Source of the DNA: Isoetes taiwanensis
Taxonomy: Eukaryota > Streptophyta > Lycopodiopsida > Isoetales > Isoetaceae
NCBI GenBank assembly: GCA_021234155.1
Contig: JAJEKV010000140.1
Coordinates: 899,407-963,406 of the forward strand
DNA length: 64,000 nt
Direction: 5' to 3'
The translations under genes were made by a program, and so were the position numbers. Below, piece after piece: positions 50,866-61,484 of the stretch (the first letter of the stretch is position 1; the number at the start of each line of letters is the position of its first letter). The notes beneath the pieces are model-generated. The model saw only the letters and a list, made by a program, of their open reading frames with translations. It was not told the DNA's origin and ran no database searches.

Positions 50866-52710
50866 GGTAAGATTTTTTTGATTAATATAAAAACAAGGTA
50901 CACGACCTTCTTGTGGGCTCCACAATAGGCCGGATAGGAAGTATACAATGTCTTGGTCACGGATAGAAAGAATTGTAACAAAAAAATATCATAACCATCA
51001 AATTGGAAAACTACCCTAAGATCACGTCCATGTACTATGGTCATGGTTCTCAACCTCTTCTTCATCCCTGCAAAATGAGTTCAACAGTTTTAAATACTAC
51101 AGGAGAAAGCCAATCGCAATTCCATGGAAATTGAGAAGCCTCCAGTAAGATGCTGCAGCCCCGCAGACTCATGGCAGCCCTATGACAAATAGGAGTTGCA
51201 ATGAACAAAATATCTGTTTCAATAGTATCTGCCTCCTGAAGCACACTCCCGAAATATTTGAAGGCATTAACATTTAAACAGTATATGTGTTGTAGCTACA
51301 AGAGACACAGGTCTCCCGTCCTGTATATCTTGCTTTACCAATCTGACCTGTACGGATCACCATGTCATCCTCTCCACCTGGGATAGAGAAGGGGAAAAAA
51401 CCCATAACACGCAAGACCCATAACCCAAGAATGGCACCAAAAATACTGCAATGATCCAGAAAAATCAGATCCAAGGGAAGTCTCTTAACACCCTAGAGGC
51501 AATGCCACCATCCGCTCCACCTCCTTTAGTGCTAGACGGCAGAATGAGGCAGTGGGATGCTTCTTCCCGCGCGTTAACTAGGCCAGAGTCTCTATACTTG
51601 CATAATGGTACTAGAAGAAGAATCCTAATCTGTTCCAATGTGTACTACGAGTAGGATCTCACCATCTTCCCATTCAGCAGGTGCATACCAAGCCTCCCCA
51701 AAGGGTGGTCCACAATCTCCATGCCTCTTCCCGCCTTCTACTTGAGCTTTGCCTCCATAATACTGGCTCCTCAAGCCTCCTAGACTTCTTCCTTCAAATC
51801 TAATCTTTTTTCCCATAGCCTCTCCTAGGAGCCACACCTCCTCCTAGCTGGGATAGGAGTGGGCGACATGAGAAAACTAGACACCCAACTGCGGCTCTCA
51901 CCCTATACATAGAAATCTTCACAGCAGAAACTGAAACCAAAACTGTACAGCTCCATGTATCTGCAACCCCATATAACACCTAGGCTTTAGATAGTTAGAC
52001 TGCATCGTTTTACTTCTGTTTCAACATATCTGATTCATATACCATAGAATATGGGTCCATGGAAGAATCATTCTCTCATATCTCTAAAACTGGATGAAAT
52101 CTCAGTTATCAAGTAGGGCACACATAAATCTTACCGAATGAAGAATACCAGCGCCAAGGTTAACCATAGAGTCCATGCTGCAGTGAGTGCAGCAGATTTT
52201 GCTGGGTTGCAGTGAGTGCACCCATCCCTAGCCCGCTGTAGTGAGTGCATCCGTACCTGGCATAGCTACAATGTGCAACAGTGCAAAATACAAAGAAAAA
52301 GCAACGCTGACAAGCTCATACACTGGGAAGATTAAAATGTGGCATACCATAAGACCTTCGGGCTGAGATACTCCAGTGCAGCAACAGAGCAAGAAACCGT
52401 CTTACTGTTGCAAAGTGGCTTCCCCTGTTGATCTAGCCACCGAAGAAGCAAGGAGGTCGCTCTAATAACAAGCCCTTGCACAAACAACTCCTCTCCAGAA
52501 GCTAAGGCGAGCTTGGACGAAGGTATCATGTGCTCAGGACTGTATCTTCTGATCCAGGCTACCTTTCTTGATCTCCAGTAAGATCAAACCGGGAAAAACC
52601 AGTGATCCCTTGATCACTCTTCCAGTCACCTCTACGAGCTTGAAGGATTTGCAAGAAATGGGGCGGCCGCCTGCCACCGCCCTAACCGCGACCTAACCCT
52701 AGCGCCATAG
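50834..52710 (-). mobile_element. L1-type LINE, internally deleted, with poly(A) and target duplications
   Basis: A 1.88-kb minus-strand element. Its 3' end is a run of 29 T on the plus strand (50,835-50,863), and its 5' end is the GC-rich CTATGGCGCTAGGGTTAGGT at 52,710. A frame at 51,062-51,244 reads LQEADTIETDILFIA, AAMSLRGCSILLEASQFPW and NCDWLSPVVF, the pattern of the RNase H-like C-terminal domain of plant L1 ORF2. The 5' part (52,330-52,650) has frames recalling an ORF1 leader. Reverse transcriptase is absent, so it is non-autonomous. The flanks carry a near-perfect 10-bp duplication. Confidence 0.7.
52176..52262 (+). repeat. GCAGTGAGTGCA short repeats, three copies
   Basis: GCAGTGAGTGCAGCAG, GCAGTGAGTGCACCCATCCC and GTAGTGAGTGCATCCGTACC lie within 90 bp inside the L1 element. 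Confidence 0.8.
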
Positions 52711-52720
52711 TAAATTCTTG
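52711..52720. repeat. target-site duplication, right copy (L1)
   Basis: TAAATTCTTG; see 50,824-50,833. Confidence 0.6.
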
Positions 52721-53119
52721 TTGCATTCGTTCCATGCCTGACATTCATCTTTTCTCTCGCTACGTGATTTGCGACTCCACTCAACACTTGGATGTTTGTC
52801 AGCGGCTTGGCTTATAGCTAAGGAAGTTCTCTAGTAGTCGGCCAATTTTTGTGTTCCGTGGAGTCCCTTACCATAATCGCATCGATCTGAGCCCTTAGAT
52901 CGCCATTCTGGGCAGGGATGAGCCATTATATAAGTATACTCCATATTCGAGGCCGGTTATCGGCATCTTCTCACAACAGCACTTCTCTCATTGCCCATTA
53001 CTTCCCTCCCCACCTTGATTTGCTTGGGCGCTTGTTTATTGTTTTTCACATGTGTTTCTGTTCATGCATACCTTATTGTTGTCCATCCCCAGGTGTTGCT
53101 ATAATCTTGTTTTTACTTG

Positions 53120-53370
53120 TTGGAATGTTGGAGCATGTGTAATGGGGCACACATGAAGAATGAAGGGTGCTTAATCGCACCGGGATAGCCCCATGGTGGT
53201 GTAGGGGTGAGAATGAGCAAAGCTTGGCGGTGGAAAGCCCAACTTCCACGTGTGGTGGAGTTGCCCGAGGAGGGAAATTTGTGGATTATGGTGAAGGCTG
53301 GAATGGACTGGTATGCCCATTAAGGGGGAATGTTGGAGCATGTGTAAAGGGCACACATGAAGAATGACTC
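53120..53370 (+). repeat. pair of direct repeats around a 165-bp spacer
   Basis: GGAATGTTGGAGCATGTGTA followed by GGGCACACATGAAGAATGA occurs at about 53,120-53,162 and 53,328-53,368. It may be an LTR-like or SINE-dimer arrangement; a tRNA-like sequence follows directly. Confidence 0.75.
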
Positions 53371-53398
53371 AGTGGAGGAGTGCCGAAAGCCCATCAAA

Positions 53399-53467
53399 GG
53401 GTCGGTAGCGCAGTGGTATACTTGGCTTGCAAGCAAGAGGTCTTGGTTTCGATTCCCAGCCTGTCCA
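53399..53467 (+). repeat. tRNA-Ala(TGC)-like sequence, probable SINE head
   Basis: TAGCGCAGTGGT (A box) and GGTTTCGATTCCC (B box with one extra T) flank a CTTGCAA loop that would present anticodon TGC. Acceptor halves GGGTCGG and CCTGTCC pair imperfectly, and one anticodon-stem pair is G-G. The T-arm insertion and mismatches argue against a working tRNA; a tRNA-derived SINE or tRNA relic is more likely. Confidence 0.55.
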
Positions 53468-53519
53468 CCCAATCTTAGAAGGCTCATTTCTCAACATTTA
53501 CACCGCATGATCTTTGCCT

Positions 53520-53645
53520 TGTTCTCCACCTATGGGTGATCTTTGTTTATTTCCACCCGAGGGTGATGCAAATTGTTTTTTTTATCATGTCATTTCTTCC
53601 ACCCATTGGGTGATGCTTTTTCTCTCCACCCTCCCAGTGATGCTA
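53520..53645 (+). repeat. CCACCC...GGGTGATG hairpin repeat, four copies
   Basis: TCCACCTATGGGTGAT, TCCACCCGAGGGTGATG, TCCACCCATTGGGTGATG and TCCACCCTCCCAGTGATG are spaced by 20-50 bp. Each of the first three is a small perfect or near-perfect hairpin. Confidence 0.8.
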
Positions 53646-53807
53646 TCTTCTCTTCTGCAATGTTGTTGATTTTCTTCTCATTACTAATCATTCACATCAG
53701 TTTTTTGGGTGCTTGTGCATCTTGGTGCTTCGTCATCATGCACGTTCTTGTTCTCCTTAAGTGTTAATGGGTCTCTTCTATATGTTCTATTTCTTTTGCA
53801 GGTATTA

Positions 53808-54150
53808 TGTCGTCTCGTAGGTTCACTCCCTCTTGCGTACACCATCGCCCCACTTCCTTCGATTCTCCAGGCAACCATCCAAGGTTGTTGGCGACCATTT
53901 CTCATTAGGGTTTTCCTCGAAAACCCGAAAGGGCGGGGTTTTTCATCCCGATGAGAAGTTGTCGTCACTACCCTTCTATACTACCTATGCACACTTTCTT
54001 CCTTATGGGGTAACTCGACATTGTTCCTATGGTCAGCTCCCCATCTATATTATTCAAACATTATATATTGCCGATGTGATGAACGACAAGCCTATCTATC
54101 TATTCGGCCGGTTTTTGTATTCCTTGCGAGTCCCTTACTAGAATGCAGTA
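53808..54150 (+). pseudogene. coding-like repeat shared with 57.22-57.44 kb
   Basis: After TTTTGCAG a frame starts MSSRRFTPSCVHHRPTSFDS. Past the CCTCGAAAACCCGAAAGGGC hairpin another frame gives HPDEKLSSLPFYTTYAHFLP and then MNDKPIYLFGRFLYSLRVPY. The reverse complement of 57,220-57,440 has the same hairpin and a related frame (SDDKLS, LALYFMG, MNEKP). The same hairpin type occurs near the 3' ends of the RTE-like LINEs. Unrecognised; probably a transposon component. Confidence 0.4.
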
Positions 54151-54333
54151 TTTTCATTGGTCTATGTTTTCAGGGCTTCTGTAGTTTGAAATATTATGTT
54201 GCAGATCTTTTAGACAAGTCTTAAAAAATGACATATACATTTGCATGCTTGCATTGTATTTAAAAAACATAAAAAGACATCTAATAAGGAGGGGTGATTA
54301 GAGAAACACTATGCGATCAGATGGCAAAAGATT

Positions 54334-54606
54334 CTAAAAATTACATGTAAAAGAAGGCGATGGATACAGTACCATATGAGCACACTTGTAAACAACAAAA
54401 GCAGCTATCATCCTAACAATGGTGAGACAAACCCATGTTGAAACAACGCATGTGATTGACTTCCAGTGCACAATGTTCTGTCCTCCATAAGCAAGCCCAA
54501 ACCCTACAATAGCACCAATTATGCAATGTGTAGTTGATACAAGACATCCATAAAACGATGCTACCTTGAAATGCCAACATGATCTTAAATATATATACAT
54601 TCTAAT
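54334..54606 (-). pseudogene. PHT2;1-like phosphate transporter fragment, better-preserved copy
   Basis: About 88 codons read without a stop: RSCWHFKVASFYGCLVSTTH, CIIGAIVGFGLAYGGQN, WKSITCVVSTWV, then AAFVVYKCAHMVLYPSPS. This matches in order the last membrane segments of plant PHT2;1 (STTH motif, GFGL-YGG, SSWV, YKC), a plastid Pi transporter of the PiT/PHO-4 family. It is an isolated exon-sized piece with no other transporter exons nearby. Downstream on the minus strand the sequence to about 54,150 matches 1,945-2,110. Together with the copy at 1,690 it suggests a captured or segmentally duplicated host exon. Confidence 0.62.
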
Positions 54607-54675
54607 AACTTCTTGGAGTTTTTTGGTGATGAGCTAGTAGCCCCCGTCAGGGAGCTCGCCCATGCTACACAAGTC

Positions 54676-54724
54676 CAGTGGCCTCAGGGCACAAGGGACG
54701 ATAATGTATTCTATTCTATAATGA
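54676..54724 (+). repeat. solo LINE 3' end with TTCTA-type tail
   Basis: GTGGCCTCAGGGCACAAGGG, ACGATAATG and TATTCTATTCTATA match the terminus of the RTE-like LINE family, without upstream LINE sequence. Confidence 0.6.
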
Positions 54725-55439
54725 ACACCATTTTGCACAGATATGTAAGATGCACCATACATCAATGGCCACAATTAGTTAGGCATGATGGTGAGATCGC
54801 ATCATATAATGTCCTCATAACCAACATATATTATTACAAGTTTTGGCCTATGGGACATCTATCTGCAACATTGGAACTTTTTTTTGAAACTCTCTTGTTC
54901 TGTATCGGCCTCTCAAGAGCTGAATCCTTCGTTGTACAAATCAGAGATAACTCCATTCATTGAGAACCAATTTGAGTTCATCTAATCTATGCCCAAATGC
55001 TAATATGAAAATAGCAAAAAAACGGATGCGTAGAAAAACTGTGAAGCTTGGCAAGCTGAAACTTGGCAAGACTCCTAGCTATGGTGGTCCTGCCAGCATC
55101 AGAAACTTCTCTTCAATTCAGTTGGGCACTCGTTTCACCAACAGTAGATCAACGACATATTGATTTCACAAAGGGTTTACGTATAGGGATTGAATCTTGA
55201 AGCAAAAAAAAAGAAGGGAAGACTGCGAGACAACATTGAGAAAAAAAAATTGAAATAAACTGGCCTACGAGATATGGAGATAGAGCAAAACGCCCAAATA
55301 AGAAAACCTAGAAATGTAGTTAAATGTAACCAAGTGCATAGGCTCCCCTCAAATCTCGTTCGTACTTTTTGAATATTCTACGAGTATGCCTCATTCCTCA
55401 CCTCCTTGCCTAGGGATTGCCTTTTGGCCAACCCAAAAA

Positions 55440-56245
55440 GTTAAACGACAAAAACAAAATAGAATTATATATGTATTGAAAAATAAAAAAAAATCTTGCC
55501 CTCGAAAAGGGGAAAAAAGCTAGTCAAAAGCATTTCTGATTACTTTACATAGCAAATTATAGGATATGATGTGGGCGATGTTTTGTAATATAAAATTAAA
55601 TACGATTATACAATGCAATTCGAGCTTCCAGGCTTCCATACATTGAAGAGCTATGTTTTTTTGGATTATTTCTTAATCTGTGTTTACTTTGTAATAGTAT
55701 TTTGAAGATAATGCTTGAAGTCGAATTAGGGCATCAAATAGTACAGTTGCAAATGCCAGATTGTGAAGACCCTAGGGCAGATATTAATATAGTTCATTCA
55801 TTTGACACGACAACACGATTTAGATGCCACATCATTCAGTTTCCTTGAATGCCATGTTTTTGCTTTTGCGGTACGCTGAGGGAGTCCGTGGACGTTAAAA
55901 AAACTATTCTATTCTATTCTATTGTTTTTGAGCATATATAGATGGCTTTCACATTTAACATAAATCAGGTGCTTTTCAAGAATAATATCCACTCTATAAT
56001 CTGTTTGAACAATCTGGTTATGCACAAGCTTGCTCTCTATTAGAATTTATATTATTGCACACACTTCTAAATAAATATGCTTTGTGGCCAGACAAAATAT
56101 GCACTAGACATAAAGGAGATGCCAACGAGGCAATATTATAAACCATAGCCAATAATAAATATCGCAGGTAAAAGATCTATATTCCACGGATATCTAAATG
56201 ACAAAATTGAAACATCAACTGTTTCTCCTTTTTTTTGTTTGAATA
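55440..56245 (-). repeat. arm 2 of the dispersed inverted duplication
   Basis: Reverse-complement partner of 2,130-3,035. The similarity ends where the Copia pol frame begins at about 56,245, marking the insertion boundary of that element. Confidence 0.7.
55872..55923 (+). repeat. LINE 3' end with (TTCTA)n tail inside inverted-duplication arm 2
   Basis: GCTGAGGGAGTCCGTGGACG, TTAAAAAAAC and three TATTC units. The corresponding site in arm 1 (about 2,448-2,476) keeps only the GACTCCCTCAGC part. Confidence 0.65.
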
Positions 56246-56704
56246 CGAAAAAAAGGAATTGATTATGAGGACACTTATTGTCTATTTAAAATGATCAGTA
56301 TAAGAATACTGCTTACCTTAATAAACACAAAGAACCTAAGGATACATCACATGGATATAAATGTGGCTTTTTTAAATGCTAAATTACACAAGGAGATTTA
56401 TATTAGGCACCTAGATTTGAGCAAGAAAATGCAAAAGTTTGGAAGTCAAAGTGGGTACAATTATGACCTCGAATAGTCTCCAAGAAAATGGTACCTTTGC
56501 ATGGGTGCTTATCTCAAATACAAGGTTTTACGAAATTAAAAGATGATGATAATAGGATCTAAGTTGTTATATTGCTCTTTATATGGACGATAATATAATG
56601 ATATCAAGTAATACAGAGATTGGGGAGAAGTGCAAAGCAATATTGAAGAGTGGGTTCAAGATGACAGATCTTGGATCACTAAAGAAGTGTTTAGGCATTT
56701 CGAG

Positions 56705-56870
56705 ACAGAGACAATAAGGCTCGAGGTCATGGGTTCAAACATGGCCAACATCGGTCTAGTAATGGGGACCTTAAAAACCCATTGCCCTAAGGTCACAGGT
56801 TCAAGTATGACCAACCGGTCTTGTAGTAGAGATCTTAAACCTGCCATATGTACTAGATAAACACTTGCAA
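56705..56870 (+). mobile_element. SINE-like dimer nested in Copia
   Basis: Two related units (GAGGTCATGGGTTCAAACAT and AAGGTCACAGGTTCAAGTAT), each followed by GACC/GGCCAAC-GGTCT-GTA and AGACCTTAAA-like sequence. GGTTCAA matches a tRNA B box. The Copia frame is interrupted across this block. Confidence 0.5.
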
Positions 56871-57224
56871 AGCAACTCCTAGTATATCGCGCCTAGGTAG
56901 TGGATTGGCTTCGATGTGATATGTAGAATGTGATGTAGAATGCATTCATGATGTGATGATGAATAGAATGACACCCTTCAATTAGAAAAACGACCAAAAA
57001 AAGAGAGGGGAAGAGATTAGTTTCGTTTCAAAAGCAAAACATAGAAAGAGTGCTAGAAAGGTTTAAAAAAGAGGAATGCAAAACTATTAAAACTCCAATG
57101 GTGCCTGCGTCTAAGCTGTCTAGCAAGTAATGTCCTAAAACAACTGGAGAAAATGAGGAAATACAAAAATATCAATATCATGAGTTAGTAGATTGCTTAC
57201 TTTATTTTGGAAATTACACCAGAC

Positions 57225-57890
57225 CTAACATTAGGCTTCTCATTCATCTCAGCAGATTTTCTACAATGGTGGATAGTGGGTAGCCGCATCCAATTATATA
57301 ATTTGGACCCCATAAAATACAATGCTAAGAGATGTTTGGCTTGTGTACCTGCCGAAAGCTTATCATCGGAATTAAAAAACCCCGCCCTTTCGGGTTTTCG
57401 AGGAAAAACCCTAGTAATAAGCCTTCGGCAAGGGGCTTGGACAAACGTAAGGCAGAGAAATCGCTCCCAAAACCCACGAATGGAGAAGTCGAAACTGTTG
57501 CCGCTCGCCAACCTGTACTTGCACATCACCAACACAAAAAATGTGACAAAACAAACCTCCCAGAGTGGAGGGGATGATCACGCGTGCCACGCGACAATAA
57601 AACAAAAACCTCTTCAAATAGAGGGGCTGGTCACGCGTGCCAGGCGACAAATACATTAAACAAAGAAGGGGGGGAGGGTGGGTTCAAAGAAAAGAGAATA
57701 AGGTACTGCTGAGAGAGAAGAGGAAGCGCCGATGAGACGTTGATGACGAACCTCGCCTAAAATAGCGATCTCCCAACCAGAAAGGGCATGCGCCGCAGGC
57801 ATGCATGCAAGACATGCATGCTCGCCCCATTCTAGAATGGCGATCCGATGGCTCGGATCGATGAGATTTCTGACTCTGTCATTGTGCTAA
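57225..57890 (-). mobile_element. insertion within Copia, shares sequence with 53.8-54.15 kb
   Basis: Separates YTRP of the Copia connection region from the RNase H part. It contains the inverted hairpin GCCCTTTCGGGTTTTCGAGG, a related minus-strand frame (SDDKLS...MNEKP) and, near 57,800-57,865, GCATGCATGC-rich and CCGATGGCTCGGATCG inverted motifs. Exact ends are not resolved. Confidence 0.5.
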
Positions 57891-58440
57891 GAAGAATCCA
57901 AATATAAGTCATTGCCAAGCTGCAAGAGGGTATTGAGATATCTTAAAGGCACATCAGAACTTGGACTTGTACTTAACTCAGATAATTTACAACTTGAGTT
58001 ATTCTGAATGCTGATTGGGGAGGAGATCTTCATGGAAATAACATTGAGATTTATACTATTGCCTTGAAATGAAAAAAGCAAAACTCAATTGCCATGTCAT
58101 TTGCAGAAGCAGAATATCAACAACAATTTTGGCTGCTAAATAATTGATGTGGGGTAGAAGTATTCTTGGTGAATTAGGTATGAAGCAAAGAAGTCCTTTA
58201 CCTTTGCAGTTGCACAAAGCTGCATAGCAATGATTAAAAATCCAATTTTACATGAAAGACCAAAACATGTTAAGTTAGAGATGCATTTCGTAAGCGATCT
58301 AGTTATTGTGCAGGTAAAATATGTGAATACAAATGCAGGTAAACAAATTTCGGTGGACATCTGACAAAGCCATTAACTGATAGTAGGTTTAGTTTGCTAA
58401 AGAATGAGAGATTATTGATCATGTTATAATGCTTAAGGTT

Positions 58441-59270
58441 GACAAATTAATTGAGAGAAATCACTGCATACATAGATTGTCTATTTGGGACATGTAGATT
58501 CAATATAAATTATGTAGGTTGAGTACTATAAGCATTTAACACAGTTAGATGTTGCACAATATAAAAAATTGAAGGTGTAGGAGATATAATTGAGACCTAT
58601 AATTATAGGTCAATGGCCAAAGATTATGAAGAAACAAAGTTTCATTACATGTGGACTTTGCACTGGTCCATTTTGATCCCATATTACCACGTGCTATAAA
58701 AAGTATAAAAAACTAGGACCAATTTATTATCTCAAAAGATGTATTTTGGGCTCGCCTTGAAGTTGGAAGGACACCCAATGTAGTAGAATAAAAAACATTA
58801 AAGTGCATTTAAAATTTTAATAGTCTGCTGAAATAAAAAACAACCAATAAATGTACTGTAAAAAACGAAATTGAACATTGCAAACTTAAGGTATCCATGC
58901 ATATTATTTATAATAAAAGGTCCTCAAATTGGGCGGCCTTCCAATTTGAGGGTGAGTGTACAAAATATTTACATATTTACTGCCCAATTTGAGGTCCTCC
59001 ATACCCAAAGATTTATTGGCTCAGGCTGCACCTCTTTCAACTAAACTTCTAGGTCTCTGCAGCTTCCAGTCAAGAAATCAAGAACGACACAACTCTCCAT
59101 CATAAGTTTGCGGGTCAGGTAAGTGCATGTCCTTACATCGAATTGACTCGGCACCTCCAGAGGTCGCAGAATTATTTTCTCCCCAAGGTCAGTTGAACCA
59201 AGGCCCTAAAATATTGAAATAGTCTGACGATGAACACAACAAACTGGAGATGAAATGGCGGCCGCCTTAA
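58441..59270. other. Copia 3' flank, no gene
   Basis: AT-rich, with an 18-bp perfect palindrome at 58,594-58,611 and an inverted CCTCAAATTGG / CCAATTTGAGG pair at 58,922-58,954. Might include a decayed LTR; none proven. Confidence 0.4.
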
Positions 59271-59273
59271 AAG

Positions 59274-59514
59274 TTGCATACCTGTCACGCACTCTACATC
59301 TGGTGTTTCCTTCTGGACCTTGTCCGTAGAACGTAGATAGGAAGGGAGCTTTGCATATTCTTGACGATGAGTTGGACTACCAAAAAAGAGGTCGATTTTG
59401 TCCACAATGTCAACAGCCACATCCCCTCCAGAAAAATACATCAAAAGCACTAGCATCTGTTCCTCTTTTAAGTCTTGATGGACAACGCTTTTCAAAATGG
59501 AGTCAATGTTCCCC
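59274..59514 (-). pseudogene. single exon-like frame between splice signals, unrecognised
   Basis: An open stretch of about 80 codons reads WGNIDSILKSVVHQDLKEEQ, then MLVLLMYFSGGDVAVDIVDK and SPTHRQEYAKLPSYL. It is preceded by AAAG (possible acceptor) and followed by a GTATGC donor. It looks like a genuine internal exon: mixed charged and hydrophobic composition, no low complexity. I do not recognise the family and found no adjoining exon within 3 kb on either side. Confidence 0.4.
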
Positions 59515-59886
59515 CACCTTTATGCTTTGACCCAATTCCATAATGCTGAATTTGTTTGCAATATACAATGCTGCAGACTGTTCATAAAATATGTCTGGTC
59601 TACTGTAGTTAGACCTAGTCTTATTTGGCTTTCTGGTTTATGTGGTGTTTTCTATGATGTAAGAGGAATTTGAGTTTAAAATACGTCCTTCGGAATGAGA
59701 TACCTAATTATGTGAACAATAACTGGCTTTTGTTCAAAGCAACAAAAACAGGAATGGCAAAACTAAGATCCTCAACAACTTGCTTCTGTTGGTAAAAGAG
59801 AGGTGAGTATTTAGTAATCTAGAAACTATTTCTTTCCACTTTACTTCTGTTGTAAACATTTGAGGTTGCCTAGGAAATACAATTAT

Positions 59887-60060
59887 CAAAAAATTGAAAA
59901 GACAGGAGCTTTTTGCTGCAGTAAGGAATGGTGATCCTCTATGGGAGTGGTGCTTCTTTGGAGGTTGCACTGATTTCAAAAGTGCTCTATATAAGCTGAT
60001 GCATGCATCATTAGAAGTGCTTAGCTTCATCATAGTTTTAAACGATACAGTTAGCAGTTA
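59887..60060 (+). other. short open frame, unrecognised
   Basis: Reads KKLKRQELFAAVRNGDPLWE, WCFFGGCTDFKSALYKLMHA, then LEVLSFIIV and a TAA. It abuts the 5' break of the downstream LINE, which may have truncated it. No motif recognised. Confidence 0.3.
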
Positions 60061-60061
60061 A

Positions 60062-61484
60062 TATATGCTGATGATGTGGACCTCCTAGCTTACACACCAG
60101 CAGACATGCAACGACATCTCGATGCCCTGGACACATTTTGTCAAGCGACTGATATGCGCGTCAACTTGGCCAAGACTAAGGTGGTTTTCATATCATCTTC
60201 ACGACAGCCGAGGATCCCCTCCTTCCGTTACCGAGGGCAGAATGTGGAAGTAGCATCCACATACAAATATTTGGGAGTGGAGTTTCCGTCTACTATGCAC
60301 TGGGACACATCCATACGGCACGAAGTTACTGGCTGGCTGGAAAGCACTATATGCAATGCAAAACAATAGTCATAGAGCGGAGTTGTATGATTGGACCCAT
60401 CAGTCACACACTGCTCAAAGTCTTAGTGGAGCCCTGTCCTTTTTATGCGGGGTTGAAGTATGGGGCCCAAGAGTATCCCTCACTACTTGGAATGACTTGG
60501 AGCGGTGAGAAAGCCTTCTTGGTAACGAGCACTAGGGGTGAAGTCCACAGTCCCATATCAAATTCTCTGCAGGAAAGCAGGATTCTTGCCTCTTTAGAGG
60601 GCGGCCCTTGATCGCCACATTGTCTATTTTCAGAAGGTGGTCAACATGGACGATGCTCGTCTTCCAAAACTAGTTTATATCATGGCAATGGGGCCACAAC
60701 GCCTCAAAGGCTTCTTTGGAGGGAAAAGAGAGCTCAATGGATGGCTAGATGGAATGTGCGGGAGCACAGGTGCATACATGTGCAAACAAAGGGCGGATCG
60801 CCATAGCTTGAGGCAATATCTTGACGCTTGCTTCATCGGCAAGCTTTGGGATGCCGGCGCCCTTGAAGCAGTCAAAGGCAAAGACACTACGGCGCCACAT
60901 AAATCCCACATTGGAACGAGGCCCGGGAATGCTACTGCGTACCCACTTGCCCATGAAAAGACGCAGACTCATTGCCTCCATTCGCCATACGGGGGCACAT
61001 CATCTTGAATTGAGGCAGGCGGAGATGGATTGGTGAGCCACGTCGGGACGGGGCTCTGTCAATGCCGCCAAATGGGAGTCATTGAGGATGAATCTCATAC
61101 TCTTTAAAGTTGCCCAAAGATATGATCAAATCCGGACGCTATATGCCGAGTTGGTCGGGGCCCGGCCGGCCGCTACATGTGACATTGAGAGCACGGCATC
61201 CGTGACGGATGCTAGGGATCATACCTTCGGAGGAGGTCATGGACATGCGAGATCGGCTATGTCCTCGGGCACGCACTTGACATGTACATACACATTTATT
61301 TCATGATGATGTATACTTGTACAGTTTGACAGCATTCTTATTACTGCCACAGTTTTTCCCTCGAAAACCCTTCGGGACGGGGGTTTTTTAACCCGGACAG
61401 TAATAAGTTTGCTGCGCTCCTTCTGGGTCCCATAGGCCGATTGGTCTCAGTGGACGATAAAAAAAACTATTCTATTCTATTCTA
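60062..61484 (+). mobile_element. RTE-like non-LTR retrotransposon, 5'-truncated, (TTCTA)n tail
   Basis: Starts inside reverse transcriptase at the YADD catalytic box (YADDVDLLAYTPADMQRHLD). It continues with FCQATDMRVNLAKTKVVFIS and FRYRGQNVEVASTYKYLGVE, a strong RT palm/thumb signature. Beyond 60,345 the frame shifts repeatedly (ALYAMQNNSHRAELYDW, LSFLCGVEVWG), so it is dead. The C-terminal and 3' part (60,905-61,300) matches 25,931-26,280. The 3' end has a CCTCGAAAACCCTTCGGG hairpin, GGGTCCCATAGGCCGATTGG, TGGACGATAAAA and TATTCTATTCTATTCTA. RTE elements often end in short tandem units, which supports the clade guess. Confidence 0.82.

Larger units (their letters stand above)
56245..58440 (+). 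mobile_element. Copia (Ty1) retrotransposon pol fragment, RT-RNase H, with nested insertions
   Basis: Decayed pol sequence in family order. Reverse transcriptase start: GIDYEDTY, IRILLTLINTKNLRIHHMDI, NVAFLNAKLHKEIYI (56,255-56,405). The YMDD box is in YMDDNIMISSN near 56,580, followed by GFKMTDLGSLKKCLGI (56,650-56,700). The connection region is IERVLERFKKEECKTIKTPM near 57,050, then YTRP near 57,220. RNase H sequence follows at 57,925-58,400: RYLKGTSELGLVL, AEAEY, IKNPILHERPKHVKLE, KYVNTNAGKQ and LTKPLTDSRF. Several frameshifts and stops occur. Foreign DNA interrupts it at about 56,705-56,870 and 57,225-57,890. Neither LTR was identified. Confidence 0.85.

Noticed and set aside
52690-52706. 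CCCTAACCCTAGC as telomere-like sequence
   Set aside because: Only two imperfect units, and it lies in the 5' leader of an L1-type element.
53399-53467. Functional tRNA-Ala gene
   Set aside because: Extra base in the T arm and mismatches in the acceptor and anticodon stems.
60675-60981. Reverse frames of 78 codons
   Set aside because: They are antisense to the decayed LINE coding region.
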